From Candidatus Obscuribacterales bacterium (GTDB lineage: Bacteria > Cyanobacteriota > Vampirovibrionia > Obscuribacterales > Obscuribacteraceae), in the NCBI GenBank assembly GCA_019745415.1, contig JAIETF010000069.1, forward strand, positions 1 through 64,000: a stretch of 64,000 nt of DNA. Reading direction: 5' to 3'. Each line of letters begins with the position of its first letter. The first letter of the stretch is position 1. The notes under the pieces are model-generated. The model saw only the letters and a list, made by a program, of their open reading frames with translations. It ran no database searches and was not told where the DNA came from. Positions 17,552-26,389 of this stretch are shown here, in pieces. The position numbers were made by a program, and so were the translations under genes.

Positions 17552-18661
17552 TTAGAGAGTCTGCTCAAGAAACGCCTTTCGCCCTTTGCAATAGCCGGTT
17601 ACCAGCAAGTCGGGCAAAACTTCTTCATAGCGCACATCTTCCAGTTCGATGATATCGTCTAAAGGGCGTAATTGATCGGATGCGAGTACCGATCTTGCCT
17701 GCGAAGAAACAAGCATTTTGGGCGCGATGAACCAATAAATTTGGTCAACTAGATCGGCATCAAGCAAGGCTCCGGCAAGCACACCTCCGCCTTCTACCAA
17801 GAGGCGCCTGACGCCCTTTTCAGCTAGGGTTTCCAGACAGGCTTTAAGGTCATAACTACCGTCACTATTTTGCTCGAGCGGCAGATATTCGGCTTTGTTT
17901 GCTTTGCTGCCGCAAGCCGATGGTAAAGCAAAAATGAAGGTATCGGTCTGCCCATCAAATATCTTGGCGCTTTCGGACAAACTCAAGTGAGGGTCGATAA
18001 CCACACGTCGAGGCTGGCGCACAATAGGCAAACCATCGCGCACGGTCAAACTTGGATCATCAAGGCGAGCAGTGGCGGCACCCACCATGACTGCATCACA
18101 TTCACGGCGAAGTTTCTGCACCCGGGCTAGTGCCGCCGCCTCTGTGATATAACGACTGCGCCCACTCTGGTCGGCTATGCGTCCATCAAGGGTACAAGCC
18201 ATTTTCAGCTCCACCCAGGGCAGTCCACATTCCATCACTCTAAAAAAACCGCGATTCAAATCTCGGCACTGTTGGGACAAAACCCCCATGGTCACTTCGA
18301 CACCAGCAGCACGCAGACGAGCGATACCACCGCCGTTTACCTTGACATTACTATCTTGTACACCGACCACCACTCTTTTGATGCCGGCGGCAATTACTGC
18401 ATCTGCGCAAGGAGGGGTGCGTCCATAATGACTGCAAGGTTCGAGATTGACATAAAGTGTGGCGCCTTTGGCTCTATCACCGGCTGCAGCGAGGGCGTTC
18501 GGTTCGGCGTGGGGCTGCCCGGCCCTCTCATGATGACCGCTGCCCACTACCTGGCCATCGGCAACCACAACCGAGCCAACTAAAGGGTTAGGCGCAGTCT
18601 GCCCGGCGGCTCTCTGAGCCAGTTCCAGGCACATCGACATAAAATATTCGTCTTGAGACAT
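17552..18661 (-). CDS. ribD: Bifunctional riboflavin deaminase/reductase
   Basis: Catalyses two steps of riboflavin synthesis: deamination of the diaminopyrimidine intermediate, then reduction of the ribosyl side chain. 369 residues. The N-terminal zinc deaminase (1-145) has HAEPNAL and PCSHYGRTPPCADA. The reductase domain (~150-360) has LKMACTLDGRIAD and LLVEGGGVLAGALL. It begins four bases after the phosphofructokinase stop, so the two are co-transcribed. No other rib genes are in the window. Confidence 0.95.
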   Translation of the reverse strand: MSQDEYFMSMCLELAQRAAGQTAPNPLVGSVVVADGQVVGSGHHERAGQPHAEPNALAAAGDRAKGATLYVNLEPCSHYGRTPPCADAVIAAGIKRVVVGVQDSNVKVNGGGIARLRAAGVEVTMGVLSQQCRDLNRGFFRVMECGLPWVELKMACTLDGRIADQSGRSRYITEAAALARVQKLRRECDAVMVGAATARLDDPSLTVRDGLPIVRQPRRVVIDPHLSLSESAKIFDGQTDTFIFALPSACGSKANKAEYLPLEQNSDGSYDLKACLETLAEKGVRRLLVEGGGVLAGALLDADLVDQIYWFIAPKMLVSSQARSVLASDQLRPLDDIIELEDVRYEEVLPDLLVTGYCKGRKAFLEQTL

Positions 18662-18665
18662 GGCT

Positions 18666-19694
18666 TTAGCCGAAGAAGACCTCAGCCACCTTGTATATGT
18701 CCATATCGAGAGTCTTGAGGCTATTTACCGCATCTTCTATCGGCACATCAACCAGAGTATTGCCGTGCAATGCCACCATGGTGCCGAATTTCTTTTGGTG
18801 AACCAAGTCGGCGGCGAGCACACCATATCTAGTGGCAAGCACTCTGTCAAAGGCTGTTGGTGAGCCGCCTCTTTGAATATGACCTAGTGTTGTCGACCTG
18901 GTTTCGAAACCAGTTTCTTTCTCGATATGCTTGGCTAAAATTTCACCGATGCCGCCCAGTCTGACATGACCAAAGGCGTCAACTTCTCTTTCCGGATTGA
19001 CTTCTTCGTCGTCAAACTTGGCACCTTCGGCGACCACCACTATCGAGAAATCACGACCGCGGGCATGTCTTTGCTTGATTGAATTAATTACGGCAGTGAG
19101 ATTAATGGGGCGCTCGGGCACCAAGATGAAATCAGCACCACCAGCGATACCGCCATAACAGGCGATCCAACCAGCATTTCGTCCCATTACTTCGCAGACC
19201 AAGACTCGGTTATGAGACTCGGCAGTAGTGTGCAGACGGTCAAGGGCTTCAGCCACAATATTTACAGCGGTATCAAAACCGAAGGCCACGTCGGTGGCGT
19301 TTATGTCATTGTCAATAGTTTTGGGAACACAAACCAAGTTGAGATTATGTTCTTTATATAGTCTGTTGGCCACACCACAAGTGTCTTCACCGCCGACGAC
19401 AATGAGAGCATCAAGCCGGTGCTTTTCCATATTCTCTTTGATACGCTCCGGTCCTCTTTCCACCTTAAATGGATTAGTGCGCGAAGTTCTCAATATTGTG
19501 CCGCCCCGGTGAATGAGACCACCGGTTGAATGCATGGTCAAGGGCATGACCATGTTTTCAATGACGCCTCTGAAACCTTCAAGAAAGCCAACTACTTCAG
19601 AGCCATATTCTTTGACCGAGCGCCGCACAACGGCCCTCAATACAGCGTTCAAACCAGGGCAATCGCCGCCGCCTGTGAGGATACCGATACGCAT
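18666..19694 (-). CDS. pfkA: 6-phosphofructokinase, predicted pyrophosphate-dependent
   Basis: Phosphorylates fructose 6-phosphate at C1 in glycolysis. 342 residues with GILTGGGDCPGLNAVLRA at the start and the catalytic loop PKTIDND (Asp128). The phosphoryl-donor site reads GGEDT with Asp104 and is followed by Lys125 in VPKTID. In this family Gly at the first position marks ATP enzymes, whereas Asp plus Lys marks pyrophosphate-using enzymes of the actinobacterial type. I therefore predict PPi as donor, which would also make the step reversible. First gene of an operon with ribD; a 15-nt palindrome lies 70 bp upstream. Confidence 0.93.
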   Translation of the reverse strand: MRIGILTGGGDCPGLNAVLRAVVRRSVKEYGSEVVGFLEGFRGVIENMVMPLTMHSTGGLIHRGGTILRTSRTNPFKVERGPERIKENMEKHRLDALIVVGGEDTCGVANRLYKEHNLNLVCVPKTIDNDINATDVAFGFDTAVNIVAEALDRLHTTAESHNRVLVCEVMGRNAGWIACYGGIAGGADFILVPERPINLTAVINSIKQRHARGRDFSIVVVAEGAKFDDEEVNPEREVDAFGHVRLGGIGEILAKHIEKETGFETRSTTLGHIQRGGSPTAFDRVLATRYGVLAADLVHQKKFGTMVALHGNTLVDVPIEDAVNSLKTLDMDIYKVAEVFFG

Positions 19695-19761
19695 TCAATA
19701 GTGTCCTATGATCAGAGCTAAATCAGTTTGCCTGGCCGGCTTCCATATTAAGCCACTCTTT

Positions 19762-19776
19762 AAACCGAATCGGTTT
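19762..19776. promoter_or_regulatory. Palindromic putative operator AAACCGA-A-TCGGTTT
   Basis: A perfect 7-1-7 inverted repeat in the 287-bp region between divergent pfkA and sucC. The spacing and AAACCG core resemble LacI/GalR-type operators. No regulator gene is adjacent, so its role is a guess. Confidence 0.35.
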
Positions 19777-19981
19777 CCCAAACGGTAGACAAGAGATGCT
19801 CAAGGAGCTTACCTTGGTTCTGAACAGATAAGTATAGGTCGGCAAGGCTTTCGTTTTGCTAGCAAGTACCAATTTCACTTAACTATTGGATAAAAACCTA
19901 AAGGTCGCGGCTCCATCTATCTTTTTGTCGTACATTTAGAACCTGTTTAAGCCATTAGTGCATCAGTGAGGTCGACATACA

Positions 19982-21124
19982 TTGAATCTCTACGAATACG
20001 AAGCCAAGCGAATCTTTGAAGCTGGCGGCATACCCGTACCACCCGCCTTTCGCATCACCAAACCTGAAGAACTAGCTAAAGTTCACTTTGGTTATCCGCT
20101 CACCTTGAAATGTCAGGTCATGTCAGGTGGAAGAGGCAAAGCTGGCGGCATCAAGTTCGCCAAAGACCTGGAAGAGGGTATGACCCTAGCCAAGGACCTC
20201 TTGAAGCTTGAGATTAAGGGCTCCAAAACCGAGAGCCTTCTGGTCGAGCCGAAACTGGCCATAGCCAGAGAACTTTACCTGGCAGTAACCCTTGACAGAG
20301 AAAAGGGTTGCCCGATCTTTATTGCATCCGCCGAAGGTGGAATCGAAATCGAATCTTCTCACAACGTGCTGACCGAAGCGATTCCTTACCCCTACCATAG
20401 CTATGTCGGCCGCAATCTGGCTGCCAAATTAGGCCTTACCGGCGCAGTCATGGCTAAAGTTGCCGACATCGCCAACAAGCTTTACAAAGTCTTTGAAACC
20501 AAAGACCTAGACCTGGCTGAAATCAATCCCTTGGTGATCACCAAAGGTGACGATGTTGTCGCCCTTGACGGCAAAATCATTGTCAATGACGACAGTATCG
20601 GTCGTCAGCCCAGCTTCAAAGGCTGGATGGAAGCTCACCTCGTCGACATGAGCCCGCGTGAACGCCGCGCCAAACTGGCCGACCTCAACTTGGTCGAACT
20701 GGACGGCAACATCGGTATTCTCTGCAACGGCGCCGGCTTGACCATGGCCACCATGGATATGGTTAAGGCCTTCGGCGGACAGCCCGGCAACTTCCTCGAC
20801 GCCGGCGGCGGTTCCGACCAGAAGAAAACCCTAGCCGCTCTTGAGCTCGTTAACGAGAATCCTAAGGTCGATGTCATCCTCCTCAACATCCTGGGCGGTA
20901 TCACCGCCTGCGACGAAGTGGCTGGAGCACTTGTCGACTTTATGAAGAAGTATCCTGAGCGCCAAATGGTGGTCAGACTGCGCGGAAACAACCAAGACAT
21001 CGCTGAAAAAATGCTCGCTCAGTCCGGACTGAAACTCTATCCGGATCTTGAAGAAGCGGTGAAAGAAGCAGTAAGCCGCTCCAAGCAAGCAGCCAAAACT
21101 CCCGCCTGCGCAGCCAAAGCCTAG
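19982..21124 (+). CDS. sucC: Succinate-CoA ligase, beta subunit
   Basis: Nucleotide-binding subunit of succinyl-CoA synthetase, which interconverts succinyl-CoA and succinate with substrate-level ATP or GTP formation in the TCA cycle. 380 residues. The start is TTG at 19982 with GAGG upstream, giving the canonical MNLYEYEAKRIF. ATP-grasp domain ~1-215 (QVMSGGRGKAGGIKFA, DLAEINPLV); ligase domain after ~245 (NFLDAGGGSDQKK, LLNILGGITACDEVA). sucD follows 23 bp downstream and ends in a shared terminator. Confidence 0.96.
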   Translation: MNLYEYEAKRIFEAGGIPVPPAFRITKPEELAKVHFGYPLTLKCQVMSGGRGKAGGIKFAKDLEEGMTLAKDLLKLEIKGSKTESLLVEPKLAIARELYLAVTLDREKGCPIFIASAEGGIEIESSHNVLTEAIPYPYHSYVGRNLAAKLGLTGAVMAKVADIANKLYKVFETKDLDLAEINPLVITKGDDVVALDGKIIVNDDSIGRQPSFKGWMEAHLVDMSPRERRAKLADLNLVELDGNIGILCNGAGLTMATMDMVKAFGGQPGNFLDAGGGSDQKKTLAALELVNENPKVDVILLNILGGITACDEVAGALVDFMKKYPERQMVVRLRGNNQDIAEKMLAQSGLKLYPDLEEAVKEAVSRSKQAAKTPACAAKA

Positions 21125-21147
21125 TCTTTATTTAAGGAGCATTAGAA

Positions 21148-22029
21148 ATGATTCTTGTCGACAAAAACACAAAAGTCGTAGTGCAGGGCGCTACCGGTAA
21201 GATGGGAGCATCCCACACCAAGCGCATGCTTGACTACGGCACCAAAATCGTAGCCGGCGTTACACCCGGAAAAGGCGGCGAAAAAATCCACGGCGTGCCG
21301 GTATTCGATACCGTTGCCCAAGCCAAGGAAGCTACCGGCGCTACATGTTCGGTTATCTTCGTGCCTCCCTACCTGGCTCTTGATGCCGGATACGAAGCGC
21401 TGGACGCCGGCATCGAACTGCTCGTTCTCATCACCGAAGGCATTCCTCCGCAAGACACCGCCAAACTAGTGGCAGCCGTCAAAGCAAAAGGCGCCAAGTT
21501 GATTGGACCGAACTGCCCCGGCATCATCACCCCTGGTCAGTCTCTAATAGGCATTTTGCCAGGCTCTATTTTCAAAGCCGGTAAAGTTGGCATGGTAAGC
21601 AAATCGGGCACCCTGACTTACGAAATCGCTCTTGCACTTACCGATAAAGGTTTCGGACAGAGCACTTGCGTAGGCGTAGGCGGCGACCCGATCAAAGGTC
21701 TCGACTATCAGGAAGTCTTGAGCATGTTCGAGAAAGATGCCGATACAGAAGTGATTGTGATGATTGGCGAAATCGGCGGCAATGCTGAAGAAGAAGCTGC
21801 CGAGTTCATCAAAAAGAACATCAAGAAGCCGGTTATCGGTTACATCGCTGGTCAAACAGCCCCTCCCGGCAAACGCATGGGACACGCCGGCGCCATCATC
21901 TCTGGTGGCAAAGGCACAGCCGAATCAAAGCTGGAAGCTTTCAAAGCCAACGGCGTGAAAGTGGCAATGACTCCCAACGAAGTAGCCAAACACGTTGAAG
22001 CCTGTTTGAAACAGCCGGCCAAAGCCTAA
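21148..22029 (+). CDS. sucD: Succinate-CoA ligase, alpha subunit
   Basis: CoA-binding and phospho-histidine subunit of succinyl-CoA synthetase, forming a complex with SucC. 293 residues. CoA-binding block [16 protein letters not shown] near residues 13-28 and [17 protein letters not shown] near 116-132. The active-site phosphohistidine (~246) lies in [19 protein letters not shown] with AAGGAG upstream. With isocitrate lyase (succinate producer) it completes the dicarboxylate side of central metabolism in this window. Confidence 0.97.
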   Translation: MILVDKNTKVVVQGATGKMGASHTKRMLDYGTKIVAGVTPGKGGEKIHGVPVFDTVAQAKEATGATCSVIFVPPYLALDAGYEALDAGIELLVLITEGIPPQDTAKLVAAVKAKGAKLIGPNCPGIITPGQSLIGILPGSIFKAGKVGMVSKSGTLTYEIALALTDKGFGQSTCVGVGGDPIKGLDYQEVLSMFEKDADTEVIVMIGEIGGNAEEEAAEFIKKNIKKPVIGYIAGQTAPPGKRMGHAGAIISGGKGTAESKLEAFKANGVKVAMTPNEVAKHVEACLKQPAKA

Positions 22030-22060
22030 ACCTTAACTGGTTGAGGAAGCCTAAAAGCAA

Positions 22061-22094
22061 TAGAAAGCCCGGCGCGCTCTGTGCCGGGCTTTCT
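22061..22094 (+). terminator. Rho-independent terminator after sucCD
   Basis: AAAGCCCGGC (22064-22073) pairs perfectly with GCCGGGCTTT (22083-22092) around a 9-nt loop. The T-rich end is short (TTTCT). Confidence 0.75.
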
Positions 22095-22140
22095 ATAACA
22101 AGCCAAGAATCTTTATTTAATTGCTTGCGAGGATATCACT

Positions 22141-23046
22141 ATGCAAAAGTTGCCGGCTAAAAATTCTTGCTTAGCTTTCTCATGCTTTATTGTTCTTTTT
22201 CTGAATTTCGCGCAGCCGACTTTCGCTGCTTCGCCAGTCGAAGACAACATCATTTATGGCGTCGGCTCTCGCTTTCAGAACTTGCACGGCGGTATGAAAA
22301 CCCCTAGGCTGGAAGAACTGGAAGCAGCCATCAAGAAGAAACCGCAAGATGCTATCGCCTATGTGCGAAGAGGCGCGTACCACCTTGATGATGGCGAGAT
22401 GCTCCTGGCCGATAAAGACTTCAACAAAGCTATTTCGCTAGACAAAAACTGCGCCGAAGCCTATATCGGCAAAAACCGCGTCGCCCAGTTCAAACTGCAT
22501 AATCTGGAAGCACAGAAATATCTAGAAAAAGCAGCAGCAGTAGGTTCTGCTAATGTAAGCCTGAACGCAGCTTGGGAACAAGCTTTTCTTTTGCGGGAAT
22601 CTAGGAACTATGAAAAGTCCCTTGAATTGTTCAATAAAGCCCTGTCCATTCCCGACAAAAACAAATCGAGACAAGCTTACATACTTTATCAACGCGGCGA
22701 ATCACTGGCCCGGCTGGGGCGCCTCGATGAAGCTCTCAAAGACTACAACAATTGCATCAACCTCAACAGCAGGCTTGCCGACGCGTATCATATGCGCGCT
22801 AATGTCTACACCATGCAAAAGAAATACGATTTAGCCTTGGCTGATCTAGCAAAGGTAATTTATTTGAACAAGAACAGCACCCGCATGGGACGCGATTACT
22901 TCGCCGGACACAGTGCCGCCGCTTACGAAGACCGCGCCCGCATATTCGAAAAATTAGGCAAGCCGGAATTGGCTGCCAAAGAAAGAAAAGAAAGAGCTGA
23001 GTTTGAGAAAAGTCGCTTTGAAGCGACTCCGTTCAGAGCCTTCTAA
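22141..23046 (+). CDS. Exported TPR-repeat protein
   Basis: 301 residues. Signal peptide at ~1-30 (hydrophobic core CLAFSCFIVLFLNFA, cleavage near TFAAS). Several tetratricopeptide repeats follow from ~55 to 285, for example AYVRRGAYHLDDGEMLLADK and ALKDYNNCINLNSRLADAYH. Probably a periplasmic scaffold. Located alone after the sucCD terminator; its stop is 4 bp from the convergent monooxygenase stop. The TPR layout is like the protein at 15.2 kb, but the two are not close duplicates. Confidence 0.78.
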   Translation: MQKLPAKNSCLAFSCFIVLFLNFAQPTFAASPVEDNIIYGVGSRFQNLHGGMKTPRLEELEAAIKKKPQDAIAYVRRGAYHLDDGEMLLADKDFNKAISLDKNCAEAYIGKNRVAQFKLHNLEAQKYLEKAAAVGSANVSLNAAWEQAFLLRESRNYEKSLELFNKALSIPDKNKSRQAYILYQRGESLARLGRLDEALKDYNNCINLNSRLADAYHMRANVYTMQKKYDLALADLAKVIYLNKNSTRMGRDYFAGHSAAAYEDRARIFEKLGKPELAAKERKERAEFEKSRFEATPFRAF

Positions 23047-23050
23047 GCAA

Positions 23051-24787
23051 TCAAGATCCAACTGCCGATAAAACGAAGACACCGGAAAGATACTTCACAA
23101 GTTCATCCAGCGATGCCGGCTGTGATCTGAAGCCGATATATCCATCCGGGCGAATGAGATAAAGACATTCCGAACTTGCACCATAAGTCTTGTGCAAGAT
23201 TCTGTCGAAGTCATAAATAACCGAAGTATAGTTAGGCAGATCGAGCACTCCGTTTGCCTCCGGCACAATCACATGCACGTCGATGAGATTTTTGAAGTAT
23301 TTATTGACGTGATCTTCAATGCGCTTAAAGCCCTGATATCCATCTGGTGAAGCAACAAAGCCATCAAAAAGCAGCATTTGAAAACGCTCAGAAGAAAGAT
23401 ACTGACAGAGTCGTCTTTCCTCACCCTTTTCGTTGCGACAATCTCCATCCAGGGCGCGGTCTCCAGCTACGGGAGCCCTAGCAAATTCAATCCAAGCTCC
23501 CAAACCCGGTTTTTCTTCACCGTCATCGTCAGACAGCCTAAGAGTGCGACCAAGAGAGTCATCTATGGGTGGATGACATTCGCTGGATAGTGAAGAAGAG
23601 CGATAACTAACTCCGGTTAAACTGCCGGAACGCAAAATGCGCTGCTGCACGAGTTCCTGTGAAGATAGAATATGCATTAGCGAATTGCGTAAATTGACCG
23701 CCACCGGATGCCTGAAGGTGACAAATTTGGTAGCCATATGGGTGCCCTTCAAGACTGATTGGCCAACCTTCTTGCGCTCTTCTTCATAGGTATCCAGCAA
23801 GGAATCGTCAGACAAGCCCTTCAAGCAGAGGGCAAGCTTCCAGCCCAAATTGATTGAGTCCTGCATTCCTGTATTCATGCCCACTCCGCCCACAGGGCTG
23901 TGTATATGGGCGGCATCGCCTAAGATGAAAACCCGCCCTTTGCGATAACCGTCGGCGAAACGTCTATGCACCTTAAACCAGGAAAGCCAGTGGGGATCTT
24001 CTATTTTGATTGACCTCCCGACCCTCTCCTTGACGACATCTTCCACCAATTCCAAAGTGATGGGTACGTTTTCATCCACCGGTCTGCCGTTTATTCGAGG
24101 GTTATCGTGGGGCAACTCGAAAATAATACGGAAACGTCCGTCACCGAAGGGGAAAAAGATGACATTGCCATGTTCGGAGAGATAGCCGGACATTTCATCA
24201 CCCTCAATATCGCAGGCGACATCTGCAGCACCGAAGAGTTCTTCGTACTCAGCCCCTTCAAAACTAAAGCCGAGAGTCTTGCGAGTGCGTGAATGAGCGC
24301 CGTCGCAACCGGCCAGATAGGAATACTCCAACTTCTCCTCAGCGCCTGTTTCTAGGTTCTTGATAGTAGCGAGCACAGAGTCGGCTGTCTGACTAAAATC
24401 GACCAACTCAAAAGGTCGATCGACTTTTACGCCGCTTGCGCTGAGCACATTGGTAAGCAACTCTTCGGTCTTACTTTGCGGAATGGCCAGGGCATACTTG
24501 TAGTGAGACTCGATCTCATCCATGTTTAGATGCACAATGCGTTTACCGCCGGCATAAAAGTTAGTGCCTCTAACGGGCAAACCGTTCTCAAGGAAAGGCT
24601 CGACTATGCCCATATTCTCGAGCAATTCCAAGGTTCGCGCATGAATGACTATGGCTTTCGACACTGTAGTGGCGCTTTCAGACTGGTCGATGATGCGAAA
24701 GCTTATTCCACGGCGCAAGAGGTCGCAGGCCAGGGTCAAACCAGTCGGACCAGCTCCTACAATCAAAACAGGCTTAGGTTGCGTCAT
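23051..24787 (-). CDS. FAD-dependent aromatic-ring monooxygenase
   Basis: 578-residue flavoprotein hydroxylase of the phenol hydroxylase/PheA-TfdB and polyketide-hydroxylase type. Motifs: dinucleotide site LIVGAGPTGLTLACDL (8-23), the DG motif AGCDGAHSRTRKTLGF near residue 160, and the FAD ribityl motif GRVFILGDAAHIHSPVGG near 285. A thioredoxin-like C-terminal domain follows from ~430, as in phenol hydroxylases. It would use NAD(P)H and O2 to hydroxylate an aromatic or quinone compound. Substrate unknown; no catabolic neighbours. Could be involved in quinone or natural-product modification. Confidence 0.88.
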   Translation of the reverse strand: MTQPKPVLIVGAGPTGLTLACDLLRRGISFRIIDQSESATTVSKAIVIHARTLELLENMGIVEPFLENGLPVRGTNFYAGGKRIVHLNMDEIESHYKYALAIPQSKTEELLTNVLSASGVKVDRPFELVDFSQTADSVLATIKNLETGAEEKLEYSYLAGCDGAHSRTRKTLGFSFEGAEYEELFGAADVACDIEGDEMSGYLSEHGNVIFFPFGDGRFRIIFELPHDNPRINGRPVDENVPITLELVEDVVKERVGRSIKIEDPHWLSWFKVHRRFADGYRKGRVFILGDAAHIHSPVGGVGMNTGMQDSINLGWKLALCLKGLSDDSLLDTYEEERKKVGQSVLKGTHMATKFVTFRHPVAVNLRNSLMHILSSQELVQQRILRSGSLTGVSYRSSSLSSECHPPIDDSLGRTLRLSDDDGEEKPGLGAWIEFARAPVAGDRALDGDCRNEKGEERRLCQYLSSERFQMLLFDGFVASPDGYQGFKRIEDHVNKYFKNLIDVHVIVPEANGVLDLPNYTSVIYDFDRILHKTYGASSECLYLIRPDGYIGFRSQPASLDELVKYLSGVFVLSAVGS

Positions 24788-24949
24788 TATTGAACGGCTC
24801 TCGGTGATGAGGTGGATTATCTGCGCAATTATATTCGCTTGCCGCGGTAAATTCAGCCGGGTGTTGCCAGGGACTGCCCCATAAATTAGGATAGGATATT
24901 GATGTCTCTTTACTACAAACGAATCTAATCGAAAGGCGAGAGAAAAGGC

Positions 24950-25891
24950 ATGAGCGAAAACGGCAACCCAAAACCTATGAGAGCCCTTGTGCTGCCCGGT
25001 GGCGGCGGCAGAGGAGCCTACCAGGTCGGGGTGATAAAAGCGCTCAGACAGGAGGGTCTCGACTTTGATTTAGCCTTTGGCACTAGTATAGGCGGTATCA
25101 ACGCCGCAATTTATGCTCAGGGCGATCAGACCAGACTGGAAGAACTCTGGTGTCATATCAAGAGTAAAGACGTTTTCGCCCTCCCCTCAGCCCATCAAAT
25201 CGGCAGACTTGTGCTTGGACACAAGTTAGGACTTTTAGATAATGCCGGCTTGGAAGAGATTCTTAGACGCGAGATTTCGCTGCAAAAGTTAAAAGCAAGC
25301 AAAACCAAGGTTGGCTGGTGCACAACCGACTTATGCAGCTTACAGACCAAGCTAATTACCATAGATGAAATAATGTCGACCAACGAACTTATCGATGTTC
25401 TCATGGCCACTTCCGCTATTCCCATGGCTTTTCCGCCCCGACACATTCACGGCAAAGGTCTCTGGATTGACGGTGGGCTAGTGCGCAATACCCCGATGGA
25501 AACAGCCATTCATCTTGGCGCCGACGAAATCTATATGGTTCTTTTGCATCCTGAAAAAATCGACGTCTGCCCAGTCAATATGTTTGAAGTGCTGGTGCGC
25601 TGCCTCGATATTGTCTTAGATGCGAGCGCTCGCAAAGAAATAGACTCGGCTCAACTCTACAATCGCCTGGTGGAAGCGGGCTCGCCGGAGTCTATTGGAC
25701 GCAAGAAAGTAAAGATTCGGGTTTTCCAACCCAAAAAAGGGGTAAATATAAACTTGCTCGATATCAACCCCGAACTATCAAGAAAGCTGATTAAACAAGG
25801 CTATGAAGACGCAAGAGAACAATTGGCTCTAATTAAGCAGACCGAAGAGAGCGCCGAAACTGAAACAAAATTGTCCTCGGCAATCAATTAA
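24950..25891 (+). CDS. Patatin-like phospholipase
   Basis: 313-residue serine lipase of the patatin/RssA family. Oxyanion loop LPGGGGRGAYQVGV (15-28), nucleophile Ser46 in FGTSIGG, and catalytic Asp (~173) in WIDGGLVRNTP. No signal peptide, so it acts in the cytoplasm or on the inner membrane face on phospholipid or acyl chains. It converges with the flavin-reductase gene, whose stop overlaps its own by 4 bp. Confidence 0.92.
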   Translation: MSENGNPKPMRALVLPGGGGRGAYQVGVIKALRQEGLDFDLAFGTSIGGINAAIYAQGDQTRLEELWCHIKSKDVFALPSAHQIGRLVLGHKLGLLDNAGLEEILRREISLQKLKASKTKVGWCTTDLCSLQTKLITIDEIMSTNELIDVLMATSAIPMAFPPRHIHGKGLWIDGGLVRNTPMETAIHLGADEIYMVLLHPEKIDVCPVNMFEVLVRCLDIVLDASARKEIDSAQLYNRLVEAGSPESIGRKKVKIRVFQPKKGVNINLLDINPELSRKLIKQGYEDAREQLALIKQTEESAETETKLSSAIN

Positions 25892-26367
25892 TATTGAAAG
25901 CCATCTTTTCTCAAATGAACCATGGGCTCGTCTTGGGCATTGAGGGCGCCGCCATCAATTACTTCAGCCAAAACCAGCATATGATCACCGGCATCCATAG
26001 AAGTCTTAACCTGACACAGCATGTAAGAAATAGATGATGCGAAAACCGGATATCTGGCCTCGGTCAAGGCCAATCCTTCAAATTTGCCCTCATTGTGGGG
26101 CTTTGCAAAAGCCTTGAAGATATCCATATTGTTCTTAGACAAGACATTGACAGCAAAGCCGCTGCCGGGCTCAAGCCGTTTTAAGAGCTCTCTTTGCTTG
26201 TTGACGGCCATAACAATGGAAGGCGGATCAAAACCAGCCTGGCAGATCCATGTAGCGAGCATACCGTCGCGGTCGCTATTGGAACCAACGGTCACAATAT
26301 ACACGCCGGAAGCAATACGACCCATCGCCGGTCCGACTTTCGCCTTCAGATCATCACTAACGGTCAT
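25888..26367 (-). CDS. Flavin reductase-like FMN-binding protein
   Basis: 159-residue split-barrel flavin reductase domain. The blocks MGRIASGVYIVTVG, LATWICQAGFDPPSIVMAV and GFAVNVLSKNN resemble the C-terminal flavin-reductase domain that cyanobacterial flavodiiron proteins carry, here standing alone. It would bind FMN and oxidise NAD(P)H, passing electrons to an unidentified partner. It is the last gene of the def-rapZ-yvcK-like operon, 22 bp after the yvcK stop. ATG start with AAGGAAC upstream. Confidence 0.85.
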   Translation of the reverse strand: MTVSDDLKAKVGPAMGRIASGVYIVTVGSNSDRDGMLATWICQAGFDPPSIVMAVNKQRELLKRLEPGSGFAVNVLSKNNMDIFKAFAKPHNEGKFEGLALTEARYPVFASSISYMLCQVKTSMDAGDHMLVLAEVIDGGALNAQDEPMVHLRKDGFQY

Positions 26368-26389
26368 AGTTTTAGTTCCTTTTAATTGG

